Below are positions 24,377 to 32,572 of a stretch of DNA of 40,434 nt, one piece after another (positions within the stretch are counted from its first letter, which is position 1; the number at the start of each line of letters is the position of its first letter). The stretch is from an uncultured Alphaproteobacteria bacterium (GTDB lineage: Bacteria; Pseudomonadota; Alphaproteobacteria; RF32; CAG-239): assembly GCA_944390315.1 (NCBI GenBank), contig CALXPO010000007.1, positions 70,252 through 110,685 of the forward strand, read 5' to 3'. The translations under genes were made by a program, and so were the position numbers. Under the pieces are notes generated by a model. That model did not search any database and was not told where the DNA came from. It saw nothing but the letters and a program-made list of their open reading frames with translations.

Positions 24377-27300
24377 TCAGCGCATTTGACCTTTGAGCTG
24401 CGGACGACCGAGCTTTTGTGCGCGTTTATTAATTTTGCGACGCAAAATATTTTCTTCATCAAAAGCTTCCCCGATAATGGCAAACATCATCGGTACAAAC
24501 AAAGTCGCCACAAAGGTCGACAAAATCATGCCACCGACCATACCGGTACCGATAGCGTGACGGCTGGCGGCACCCGCTCCGCTCGAAACGGCTAAGGGCA
24601 AAACGCCAAATGTAAAGGCCAAAGAGGTCATCACAATCGGACGGAATCTGAGTTTTGCCGCATTAATCGCCGCCTCGGCATAAGTTAATCCGTTTTGCAC
24701 CTGCATTACCGCAAATTCAACAATCAAAATGGCATTTTTGGCTGCCAAACCGATTAAGGTAACCAAACCGACTTGGAAATACAAATCGTTTTCAATACCT
24801 CTTATATAAATTGCGAGTAAGGCACCGAGTACGGCAAAAGGCACGGATAAAATAACCACAAACGGTAACGACCATTTTTCATACTGAGCTGCCAGAATCA
24901 AGAAAATCATAATTAAACCGAAAACAAATGCCTGTGTGGAAGCACCGCCGGCCAACTTCTCCTGATAAGCCGAACCGACCCAAGCCAAAGAATAGTCTTC
25001 GCCCAAAACTTCATCGGCAACATCTTCCATCGCATCGATGGCTTGTCCCGAAGAATAACCGTCAGCAGGATCGCCCAATACTTTAGCGGCAGGGAAAATA
25101 TTAAAACGGTTAACCAATTCCGGACCGGTTACACGTTCAACTTGAATAAGAGTTGATAAAGGCACCAATTTACCGCTATTTGACTTTACATAAACATAAC
25201 GTAAGTCATCCGGTGTACGACGGAATTTTCCCTCTGATTGTAAAGTTACGCGGAAATTTCTGCCTTTATAGGTAAAATCGTTAACATACAAACTGCCGAA
25301 AGTTGATTGCATAACCGAATAAATGGCGCTGATAGATACATCCAAAGTTCTTGCTTTTTCTCTGTCCAAGTCAATCCGATATTGAGGTGTACTGACCGAA
25401 AAAGTTGTTCTGACATTTTTTAATTCCGGACGTTTATTGGCCGCATTTACAAATTCGGTAACTTTATCCATCAATTCTGCCGAAGTCTTACCGCCGCGGT
25501 TTTGGACATAGCCTTCAAAACCGCCCGACATACTCATTCCCATAATCGGTGGCATTGAAAAGGCATAACCGATACCTTCTGGTTGGCTCATTCCGTATTT
25601 GGTAAATTGCAATGCCAAAGCGTCGGCGGCTTGTGTCGGATCCTTTCTCTGAGTCCAATCCTTTAAGGTAATAAAGCTAACTCCCGAATAAGTATTTTGA
25701 CTTGATGACAAAATATTATAGCCGTTGATGGTCAAGATATCTTCCACATTCGGATTTTTTTCTATCATAGCCGAGACGGCACCGGTAAATTTGGTTGTTC
25801 GTTTTAACGAAGAGGCTTCGGGCATACTATAAGCCTCTAACAAACTTCCTTGGTCCTCAGCAGGAACCAATCCTCCCGGAACAATCTTAAATAACCAAAC
25901 GATGGCTCCGAGGACAAGGGCAAAGAAAGTCAAAGCGGTTTTACGATATTTCAAGAAAAAGCGAACACCTGACAGATAAGCCTCAGTAACTTTTTCGAAA
26001 AAGACATCAAACCACTTAAAGAAACCTTTAGGTTCTTCATGTGTACGGTTGGGTTTGATAATCAAAGCACATAAAGCCGGTGTTAAAGTCAACGCGACAA
26101 AAGCCGAAATCAGTACCGATACGGCAATCGTAACCGAAAATTGTTTATACATAACACCGGTCATGCCGCCGAGAAAAGCAATCGGCAAAAATACGGCTGA
26201 CAAAACCAAAGCCACGGCAACCACCGGTCCGGACACTTCCATCATGGCTTTGACGGCGGCTTCTTTTGGAGAAAGCTTTTCTTCGCTCATCAAACGTTCA
26301 ACATTTTCCAGAACGATAATCGCATCATCAACCACAATACCGATGGCTAAAATCAAACCGAATAAGGTTAGCAAATTGATGGAAAACCCAAGTAAATACA
26401 TGCCGGCAAAAGCACCGACAATAGATACCGGCACCGCCAAAATAGGAATAAGTGTTGCCCGCATATTTTGCAAAAACAGATAAACCACGGCAATAACCAG
26501 CAAAACTGCTTCAAAAAATGTATGAATAACTTCATTAATAGACACATTAACAAACAAAGTTGTGTCATACGGAATTTCGTAACTGATACCGTCGGGAAAA
26601 CGTTTAGACAATTCTTTCATCTTTTGCTTGACCAAATCAGCCGTTTCCAAGGCATTGGCCTCGGGTTGCAAATAGATGGCGAAAGCGACGGCCGGTTCAC
26701 CGTTAAAGAAAGTGTTGACGTTATAATCCTGTGCTCCGAGTTCTATTCTGGCAACATCTTTTAAGCGCAAAATTCCGCCGTCTTTATCGCTTTTCAAGAT
26801 AATATTACCGAATTCTTTTTCATCTGTCAGGCGTCCTTTGGTATTAACCGAATAAGTGTAAGGCAGATACTCATCTAAGGGTTCTTGACCGAATTGTCCG
26901 GCTGCAAATTGTGAGTTTTGCTCCTGAATAGCAGCAATCACATCTTGAGGCGTCATGTCATAATCGGCAAGTTTATCCGGAGAAAGCATAATTCTCATGG
27001 AATAATCTTGACTGGCAAACAGGGAGGCACTGCCGACCCCTTTAATACGACGAATTTCATCCAAAACATTAAGCAAAGCGTAGTTTGACACATAAATTGT
27101 ATCATATTGCGGAGAGTTGGATTTCATACTGACAATCTGTAAAATCGAGTTTGATTTTTGCTCAACCGTAACTCCTTGCTTAGTGACTTCACTCGGCAAT
27201 TTTGCAGTTGCCGCCTGCACCTTATTATTGACGTCAATGGTTGCTTGGTCAGGATCGGTTCCGATGTCAAAAACGACACCGATGGTGAGATAGCCTTGAG

Positions 27301-27553
27301 AAGTGGCGTTAGAATACATATAAATCATATTCTTGACACCGTTAACTTCCTGTTCAATCGGGGCGGCAACCGTATCAGCCAAGACTTCGGCGGTTGCTCC
27401 GGGATAAACGGCACTAATTTGAATTTCCGTCGGCACGATATTAGGATATTGCTCAACCGGCAATACTTTCATGGATACCAATCCGGCCAAAACAAATACG
27501 AGTGAAATTACGGTTGCAAAAATCGGCCGTTCAATAAAGAATTTAGAAAACAT
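24377..27553 (-). CDS. RND multidrug efflux permease (AcrB/MexB-like, HAE1 family)
   Basis: Inner-membrane proton-driven pump of 1058 residues that expels drugs, bile salts or similar compounds through a tripartite channel. The N-terminus MFSKFFIERPIFATVISLVFVLAGLVSMKVLPVEQYP is typical of HAE1 pumps. The proton-relay Asp pair is in GIVVDDAIIVLENVER, in the fourth membrane helix. Twelve helices in two halves, each with a large periplasmic porter loop, fit the length. GGAGAA precedes the ATG closely. The gene follows its adaptor by 17 bases in one operon. No outer-membrane TolC partner or regulator gene is adjacent, so an unlinked TolC must be used. The substrate cannot be predicted. Confidence 0.95.
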   Translation of the reverse strand: MFSKFFIERPIFATVISLVFVLAGLVSMKVLPVEQYPNIVPTEIQISAVYPGATAEVLADTVAAPIEQEVNGVKNMIYMYSNATSQGYLTIGVVFDIGTDPDQATIDVNNKVQAATAKLPSEVTKQGVTVEQKSNSILQIVSMKSNSPQYDTIYVSNYALLNVLDEIRRIKGVGSASLFASQDYSMRIMLSPDKLADYDMTPQDVIAAIQEQNSQFAAGQFGQEPLDEYLPYTYSVNTKGRLTDEKEFGNIILKSDKDGGILRLKDVARIELGAQDYNVNTFFNGEPAVAFAIYLQPEANALETADLVKQKMKELSKRFPDGISYEIPYDTTLFVNVSINEVIHTFFEAVLLVIAVVYLFLQNMRATLIPILAVPVSIVGAFAGMYLLGFSINLLTLFGLILAIGIVVDDAIIVLENVERLMSEEKLSPKEAAVKAMMEVSGPVVAVALVLSAVFLPIAFLGGMTGVMYKQFSVTIAVSVLISAFVALTLTPALCALIIKPNRTHEEPKGFFKWFDVFFEKVTEAYLSGVRFFLKYRKTALTFFALVLGAIVWLFKIVPGGLVPAEDQGSLLEAYSMPEASSLKRTTKFTGAVSAMIEKNPNVEDILTINGYNILSSSQNTYSGVSFITLKDWTQRKDPTQAADALALQFTKYGMSQPEGIGYAFSMPPIMGMSMSGGFEGYVQNRGGKTSAELMDKVTEFVNAANKRPELKNVRTTFSVSTPQYRIDLDREKARTLDVSISAIYSVMQSTFGSLYVNDFTYKGRNFRVTLQSEGKFRRTPDDLRYVYVKSNSGKLVPLSTLIQVERVTGPELVNRFNIFPAAKVLGDPADGYSSGQAIDAMEDVADEVLGEDYSLAWVGSAYQEKLAGGASTQAFVFGLIMIFLILAAQYEKWSLPFVVILSVPFAVLGALLAIYIRGIENDLYFQVGLVTLIGLAAKNAILIVEFAVMQVQNGLTYAEAAINAAKLRFRPIVMTSLAFTFGVLPLAVSSGAGAASRHAIGTGMVGGMILSTFVATLFVPMMFAIIGEAFDEENILRRKINKRAQKLGRPQLKGQMR

Positions 27554-27570
27554 ATTATTCTCCTTTCGGA

Positions 27571-28734
27571 CTAATCTTCAACATCTTCATTTTTCTGCAA
27601 AACTTCGGTCATATTCGGCTCAACCGTCATTCCCGGACGAATTTTCATCAAATTACTGATAATCACTTTATCTCCGGCTTTTAGTCCCCCATCAATAATC
27701 CAACCGCCTTCTTTGGTCATCAAACCGGTTTGAACATTAACGGCTTCAACCATATTTTTGTCATTGACAATATACAAATAAGAGCCATTGGCCCCTTGCA
27801 TAATTGATTCTTGAGGAACAACCAAAGCATTGATACGGGTCAGACCTTCCATGACTAAACGTAGGAATTGTCCAGGTTTCAATTGTCTTTTGGGATTTGG
27901 AAATACGGCACGAAGTTTGATTGTGCCCGTACCTTCATCAATTCCCGAATTAATAAAATTAATTTCTCCGTCCAAAGGATAGAAAACATCATTGCTGAAT
28001 TTTACTTTGGCAATAACTTCACTTTTATTTTCCGGATTTTTTACCAATCCGCTTCTGACCATATTAGCCAAAGACATCATTTCACTTTCCGAAGCCGAAA
28101 AAATAACATAAATCGGATCAAGTTGAGTGATGGTTGTCAGCAATCCGGTTGCCGAAATCAAGCTGCCGACGGATTGTTCTTCCATACCGGTTACACCGCT
28201 GATAGGTGCGGTCACTTTTGTATAATCAAAATTAAGCTGTGCCGTTTCCACTTCCGATTCAGCCATTAAGACTGCTGCTTTTTGTGATTCTAATTCAGCT
28301 AAAGCATCATCTCGCGATTTTTCGCTGACAACGCGTTGTTTAAACAATTTTTCGATTCTGTCCCATTCGGTTTCGGCGCGATGAAGCTGTGCCTGAGCTT
28401 TGGCCAAATTAGCTTTGGCGTTATTAAGTTTGGCACGATATTCGTTAGGGTCAATTTCAAACAAGACATCACCCTCTTTAACTTCTGCTCCTTCAATATA
28501 ATTTTTCTTAAGCAAAATACCGCCGACACGTGCACGCACCTGAGTTTCCTTATACCCTTGAGCACGAGCGGAAAATTCAAAACTTAGCGGAATATTTTGC
28601 GGTTCGACTTGCACCGCATCCACGCTTATTGCCGTCGGTTTATCCGCTTCCGCAGACGCTTTCTTATCTTCATTACAAGAACACAAAATCAAAAAAGCGG
28701 CCAATCCGGCACATAGTTTACAAATTCTGAACAT
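27571..28734 (-). CDS. RND efflux periplasmic adaptor lipoprotein (AcrA/MexA-like)
   Basis: Membrane fusion protein of 387 residues joining the RND pump to an outer-membrane channel. The start at 28734 is chosen for AAGGTGAG just before it and for the resulting lipoprotein signal, MFRICKLCAGLAAFLILCSC, with lipidated Cys in LCSC. A lipoyl/barrel-sandwich half (VGGILLKKNYIEGAEVKEGDVLFEID) is followed by a coiled coil of about 70 residues (ANLAKAQAQLHRAETEWDRIEKLF). The second lipoyl half (KVTAPISGVTGMEEQSVGSLI) and a membrane-proximal domain then follow. First gene of the two-gene efflux operon. A 43-base dyad lies upstream. Confidence 0.93.
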   Translation of the reverse strand: MFRICKLCAGLAAFLILCSCNEDKKASAEADKPTAISVDAVQVEPQNIPLSFEFSARAQGYKETQVRARVGGILLKKNYIEGAEVKEGDVLFEIDPNEYRAKLNNAKANLAKAQAQLHRAETEWDRIEKLFKQRVVSEKSRDDALAELESQKAAVLMAESEVETAQLNFDYTKVTAPISGVTGMEEQSVGSLISATGLLTTITQLDPIYVIFSASESEMMSLANMVRSGLVKNPENKSEVIAKVKFSNDVFYPLDGEINFINSGIDEGTGTIKLRAVFPNPKRQLKPGQFLRLVMEGLTRINALVVPQESIMQGANGSYLYIVNDKNMVEAVNVQTGLMTKEGGWIIDGGLKAGDKVIISNLMKIRPGMTVEPNMTEVLQKNEDVED

Positions 28735-28801
28735 TTTCTCACCTTTACAAAAATGACTAATCCATGTTACTATATCCCATCTCCTTTTATTAGTCACTAG
28801 C

Positions 28802-28844
28802 TTTGTTGTATATACTTTTATTAAATAAAGGCATATACAACAAA
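28802..28844. promoter_or_regulatory. Long interrupted palindrome between the efflux operon and the arylsulfotransferase-like gene
   Basis: TTTGTTGTATAT (28802-28813) and its exact complement ATATACAACAAA (28833-28844) flank 19 bases that are themselves partly symmetric (CTTT...AAAG). It lies in the divergent control region, 68 bases from the adaptor start and 81 from the sulfotransferase-like start. It may be an operator for an unlinked regulator. Confidence 0.5.
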
Positions 28845-28924
28845 TTCAATTAGCAGATTGTTAATTGACTTCTTTTAAAAAAATTTTTATGTTAAAATTA
28901 ATATTATTTTTTACGGGTAATGAT

Positions 28925-30349
28925 ATGTTTATACGACTGCTTTTCTTTTACTTTCTTTTTATAAATACAGTTTTAGCCGCCGATGCGGTTTATATTGATA
29001 AAATTCCGTCCTTAAAAGGTGCCGCGGATATCTCTGATATTCTCATAAACGGCTACCCTTTAAAATGCTCACAAAGCGAAAATAACAATACATGCCAGGC
29101 TCTGAGTCTTAACACAAAAGGCTATAATACCATTGAAAGCGGCGGTCAAATTCAAAAATTTAAACTATCTAAAATTTCTTCAGACCATATTTTACCTTTT
29201 ACGGTAAACCATCAGTCATACAATCTCTTAACCTACCCCGAAGATTTACCCGTTCCCGAAATTACGGACAAAGGAAGCCAAAACGGATTGATTGCGACAT
29301 CTTTTTTTGTCAGCCATAACGGACTAAAGCAAGCAAAGCAGCCCACATCTTATGCCGTTTTAATGACGAACAAGGGCGACATCGTATTTTATCACGCAAG
29401 CATTATAGAAGGATATAGTATTGGTGATTTCAGAAGGCATATCTTAAAAAACGGAGATATACGCTACACGTTTATGCAGAGGACGAAACCCTTACCTCCC
29501 TATGCTTATTGGTACGGGAAACTAATTGTCCTTGATGAAAATTTTCAAAAAATCAACGAATTGACTCAAATAGATGACCAACCTGATAAACGTTTGATAG
29601 AAAATCATGATGCTCTTTTAATTGAAGATGACCATTACATTCTGCCAAGATATCAACATCAATTAAAAGACAAAAACAATTACCATGAAATTGTGGCAGT
29701 CCTCAATTTACAAGAAATAAAAGACCAAAAAGTCATATTTGAATGGAAAAGCAGTCATTACCCTGAATTATATGATGAAACACTAAAAGAATGCGATTAC
29801 GCCAGCGGTTATGTTCAAGATTATGTCCATTTTAACAGTGTTGTTATTGATCCCAAAGACGGGAATCTAATTTTATCCTTTCGTCACACTTCAACCATAT
29901 ATAAAATAGACCGCAAAACAGGAGATATTATTTGGAGATTAGGCGGCAAAAAAGATGATTATAATTTAACTCCCGAACAAAAATTTTTATTCCAACATAC
30001 GGCCAGCATCACCTCAGACGGCTACCTAATGCTGTTTGACAATCAATCTACCGATATGGACCAAAAATGCGCCGGTAATTTTCAATATAAAAAATATCCG
30101 ACCTCAAGAATCCTAAAATTCAAATTAGATGAAAAAAACAAGAAGGTTGTAGATTTTCAGCAAATTCAGCTTCCTTATCTATCTCAATTTATGGGAAATG
30201 TCTTTGAAACAAATTCCGGAACATATATTGTCGGATACGGCAGTTATCTCGGAATGGCAGGCGAAGAATTTGACAAAGACGGCAATAGCCTTTGGACGCT
30301 AAAATATCCCGACACCATACAAACATATCATGTTATCAAATATGATTAA
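28925..30349 (+). CDS. Exported arylsulfotransferase (ASST)-like protein
   Basis: A 474-residue secreted protein whose C-terminal two thirds match the arylsulfotransferase beta-propeller. Blade-like motifs include DGNLILSFRHTSTIYKIDRKTGDIIWRLGGK, RLIENHDALLIEDDHY, YVHFNSVVIDPKDGN and LFQHTASITSDGYLMLFDN. The His residues in NHD, VHFN and QHTAS and the Arg in SFRHTS sit where ASST enzymes have their active-site residues. Such enzymes move sulfate between phenolic compounds in the periplasm. The start at 28925 gives a clean signal peptide MFIRLLFFYFLFINTVLA before ADAV; an upstream start would be internal to poor sequence. No dsb partner is adjacent. The substrate is unknown. Confidence 0.8.
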   Translation: MFIRLLFFYFLFINTVLAADAVYIDKIPSLKGAADISDILINGYPLKCSQSENNNTCQALSLNTKGYNTIESGGQIQKFKLSKISSDHILPFTVNHQSYNLLTYPEDLPVPEITDKGSQNGLIATSFFVSHNGLKQAKQPTSYAVLMTNKGDIVFYHASIIEGYSIGDFRRHILKNGDIRYTFMQRTKPLPPYAYWYGKLIVLDENFQKINELTQIDDQPDKRLIENHDALLIEDDHYILPRYQHQLKDKNNYHEIVAVLNLQEIKDQKVIFEWKSSHYPELYDETLKECDYASGYVQDYVHFNSVVIDPKDGNLILSFRHTSTIYKIDRKTGDIIWRLGGKKDDYNLTPEQKFLFQHTASITSDGYLMLFDNQSTDMDQKCAGNFQYKKYPTSRILKFKLDEKNKKVVDFQQIQLPYLSQFMGNVFETNSGTYIVGYGSYLGMAGEEFDKDGNSLWTLKYPDTIQTYHVIKYD

Positions 30350-30383
30350 TCCAAAACCAAAGGATTTTGGTTTTGGATTAATC
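30344..30383. terminator. 18-bp perfect hairpin overlapping the stop codon
   Basis: GATTAATCCAAAACCAAA (30344-30361) and its exact complement (30366-30383) surround a 4-base loop; the TAA of the ASST-like gene lies in the left arm. No T run follows on either strand, so termination is plausible but not certain. It also lies downstream of the convergent metK. Confidence 0.55.
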
Positions 30384-30487
30384 TAAAAGTCTCGCTTTAA
30401 GATACCCGTTCATCAAAAAAGCTAAAAATTCGGATATTCAATAAACAAAATTAGAATACATCGACACCGCTTTCTGGCAATTATGTA

Positions 30488-31486
30488 TCAGATAAGTCCT
30501 TTACGGCATAGAGCGGCATATACGGGCTCATTCAAATGAAACATTTTTATCAGCTCACTTGGTTTTTTTGTGCATTTTATATCGGTAAATTGAACTTTTT
30601 TGTTTTTGATAACCTTAATGACGGCACTTGGAAGTTCGGAATGCCCGATACACGAAGAAAGATAAACAAAACATTCATCATTATCTTTCAAATTTTCAAC
30701 GGCCAAACGACGAGCATACAAATTCAAGGTCAAATCCGCTTTACTGCCGTCTTTGGTCCATGGACTGCCGCCGCCGACGGGACATGCGGTCGAATAGAAA
30801 TCACAGGCCAATTTTCTGCCGGTGACGCCGCAATCGGCAATCGACGCATGATAAGTATAATTTCCGGTTCCGTTAATAATGATTTTTTGCGGTTTTTCAC
30901 CCAGAGTTTCAATCACAAAATCAGTTAAATCAATCGGTTCAAGCATCGGAATTGCAACAATAGCCGTTTCGATGTTATCATCATTTAAGGTAATTTGCGT
31001 TTTGATATCCAAACCTAAATTGTCAGAAGATTTTGCCTTTTGATATAGAGCTCGGTTTAATTTACGCGCCAGATACAATTCTCTGTTAATATTTTCCTCA
31101 CCTTGGCAGGCATAACCGACAAAAACGCCTTGATCTCCCCAACCGTCTTGCTCAACGCCTTGATTTATCTCGGAAGACTGTTGACCGATTAAATTGATAA
31201 TTGTAATTTTATCGGGTTCGATGGCATAATTTTTCCATCTTTTGGCATAATCCTGAGTATAGCCTATTTCGGCTAAAGCTGTCAGAACATATTGTCTGAG
31301 ATTTTCTAAAGAAACACGACCTTTGATTTCTCCGCCCAAGACAACGGTATTATCTTTAATCATTACTTCCACCGCATATTTAAGGTGCGGATCTTGTTCT
31401 ATCAAACGGTCTAATATATAACTTGAAATATAATCCGAAATTTTATCAGGGTGTCCCAAAGACACCGCTTCTGCAGTTTTTTGCAT
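30488..31486 (-). CDS. metK: Short, divergent S-adenosylmethionine synthetase
   Basis: Makes S-adenosylmethionine from methionine and ATP. Key family motifs are kept: GHPDK near the N-terminus, VVLGGEI, GWGDQGVFVGYA, DIKTQIT, ADCGVTGRK and GGGSPWTKDGSKAD, which hold the ATP, Mg and K site residues. The protein has 332 residues, about 50 fewer than the usual 380-400. The losses are in the middle and at the C-terminus, where the usual PYGHFGR...PWE end is missing. The sequence is clearly diverged from textbook MetK. It has its own promoter and a SAM-II-like riboswitch, which supports a true SAM synthetase. It could be the only MetK or a second copy; the window cannot tell. Confidence 0.85.
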   Translation of the reverse strand: MQKTAEAVSLGHPDKISDYISSYILDRLIEQDPHLKYAVEVMIKDNTVVLGGEIKGRVSLENLRQYVLTALAEIGYTQDYAKRWKNYAIEPDKITIINLIGQQSSEINQGVEQDGWGDQGVFVGYACQGEENINRELYLARKLNRALYQKAKSSDNLGLDIKTQITLNDDNIETAIVAIPMLEPIDLTDFVIETLGEKPQKIIINGTGNYTYHASIADCGVTGRKLACDFYSTACPVGGGSPWTKDGSKADLTLNLYARRLAVENLKDNDECFVYLSSCIGHSELPSAVIKVIKNKKVQFTDIKCTKKPSELIKMFHLNEPVYAALCRKGLI

Positions 31487-31494
31487 AGCTTAAT

Positions 31495-31542
31495 CTCCTT
31501 ATTTAGTCCTCTTTTGCGGGACAAGTTAGGTTAAATCCACAT
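31495..31542 (-). promoter_or_regulatory. Probable SAM-II riboswitch in the metK leader
   Basis: Read on the minus strand, UGUGG (31537-31541) pairs with CCGCA (31515-31519) as P1. The loop between holds GAUUUAACC, a hallmark of SAM-II aptamers. UUGUC in that loop can pair with GACUAA downstream, leaving one bulged U, the same pseudoknot arrangement as the SAM-II GCUAA element. The pseudoknot runs directly into the AAGGAG ribosome site (31495-31500), 8 bases before the metK ATG. This fits translational shut-off by SAM. The assignment is by eye against remembered SAM-II sequences. Confidence 0.7.
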
Positions 31543-31579
31543 TACATTTTGATATCACCGATATCATTTTCGGAAACAG

Positions 31580-31608
31580 AATATTCCTCTGTTTTTAGAA
31601 GTTGTCAA
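31580..31608 (-). promoter_or_regulatory. metK promoter
   Basis: A perfect TTGACA (31603-31608 read on minus), a 17-base spacer and AATATT (31580-31585). A second TTGACA with TATAAC but a 15-base spacer overlaps at 31609-31635. A TGATATC/GATATCA dyad (31550-31566) lies in the leader before the riboswitch. Confidence 0.6.
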
Positions 31609-31631
31609 GTTATATTTAAGCAAAATGCATG

Positions 31632-32333
31632 TCAATATTTTCGAGCCGCATATAATCCGGCTTCAAACAACAAATAGGTCGGGATGGTCAACAAAAGCTG
31701 ACTGACAATATCCGGCGGCGTCAAGATACCGGCAATAATCAAAATCGCCACAAAAATATACGAGCGTTTGTTTTTGACTGATTCGTAAGATGTTATTCCA
31801 AAGCGGATTAAAGAATAAGTTATCAGCGGAAACTGAAACATCAAACCGAAAATCACACTCAACCACAAAGACAGACCGATAATATTGGAAATTCCCAAAA
31901 CCGCCTGAATATCGGGAGTCGAAAAACTAAGCCCGAAATTTATAATCAACGGCAAAATAAAGAAAAGGCAAAACAAAACACCGATAACAAATAAAAAACT
32001 GGATGTTAAGACAACAGACTTTATAAATCGGCGTTCATTATCATACAAAGCCGGCAAAACAAACAACCAGACTTGTCGGGCAATATAGGGAAAACAAACC
32101 AAAATATCCAGTACCAATGCCATTTTGATTTGTAAAATAAAAACTTCCATCGGCGAAAAGTAATTCAAAGTCACATCATTATCACCGATAATAATATCTA
32201 TCAACCAATCCATAAAATACGGCGCAACCAAAAATAACGGTATCAACCCGACCGCCAAGGCCAAAAGACATTTTATCAATGTTAAACGCAAGGCTTCCAA
32301 ATGCGTGATGAGACTTTCGTCTTTGTCTTCCAT
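31632..32333 (-). CDS. tatC: Twin-arginine translocase subunit TatC
   Basis: The receptor of the Tat pathway, which exports folded proteins with twin-arginine signals. The 233-residue protein has six membrane helices. Family motifs are HLEALR near the N-terminus, the cytoplasmic loop RQVWLFVLPALYDNERR that binds the RR motif, and ILTPPDIVSQLLL. A Gln is found in FGLMFQFPL, where E. coli has Glu170. The ATG at 32333 is preferred over a TTG one codon earlier, and it follows the tatA stop by 3 bases. It is the last gene of the long operon starting at 39158, and metK then has its own promoter. Confidence 0.95.
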   Translation of the reverse strand: MEDKDESLITHLEALRLTLIKCLLALAVGLIPLFLVAPYFMDWLIDIIIGDNDVTLNYFSPMEVFILQIKMALVLDILVCFPYIARQVWLFVLPALYDNERRFIKSVVLTSSFLFVIGVLFCLFFILPLIINFGLSFSTPDIQAVLGISNIIGLSLWLSVIFGLMFQFPLITYSLIRFGITSYESVKNKRSYIFVAILIIAGILTPPDIVSQLLLTIPTYLLFEAGLYAARKY

Positions 32334-32336
32334 CAA

Positions 32337-32561
32337 TTATTTCTCTGATTTATTATTATCGTCTTTTTTGTCTTCTTGTTCAACGACCTTTTGAACGGTA
32401 TCTTTCAAGTCCTGAGCCTCATTTTGCAACATTTCTTTTGCCTTTTTGTATTCGTATTGAGCTTTTCCCAAGGCTTTGGCCAATTCGGGAATTCTCTTAC
32501 CGCCGAACAAAACTAATACCACCACTAAAATCAAAACAATTTCAGTTATTCCCAATGACAT
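32337..32561 (-). CDS. tatA: Twin-arginine translocase subunit TatA
   Basis: A protein of 74 residues with the TatA pattern. A short N-terminal helix [29 protein letters not shown] has the FGGKRIPEL hinge, then an amphipathic helix and a charged tail rich in Lys, Asp and Glu. No separate tatB is present, so this is probably a minimal TatAC system in which TatA does both jobs. It lies between a membrane polyferredoxin carrying an internal twin-arginine motif (11 bases upstream) and tatC. That placement suggests the translocase serves this operon's own products. Confidence 0.93.
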   Translation of the reverse strand: MSLGITEIVLILVVVLVLFGGKRIPELAKALGKAQYEYKKAKEMLQNEAQDLKDTVQKVVEQEDKKDDNNKSEK

Positions 32562-32572
32562 TTTTTTCTCCT

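Noticed and set aside
24138..24389. Plus-strand frame of 83 codons between the lipoprotein and pump genes
   Set aside because: It has no ribosome site, runs through the pump terminator hairpin and into the pump gene, and shows no domain.
30344..30383. Hairpin as an insertion-sequence end
   Set aside because: No transposase or matching second end is near; its place at a gene's stop fits a transcript end better.
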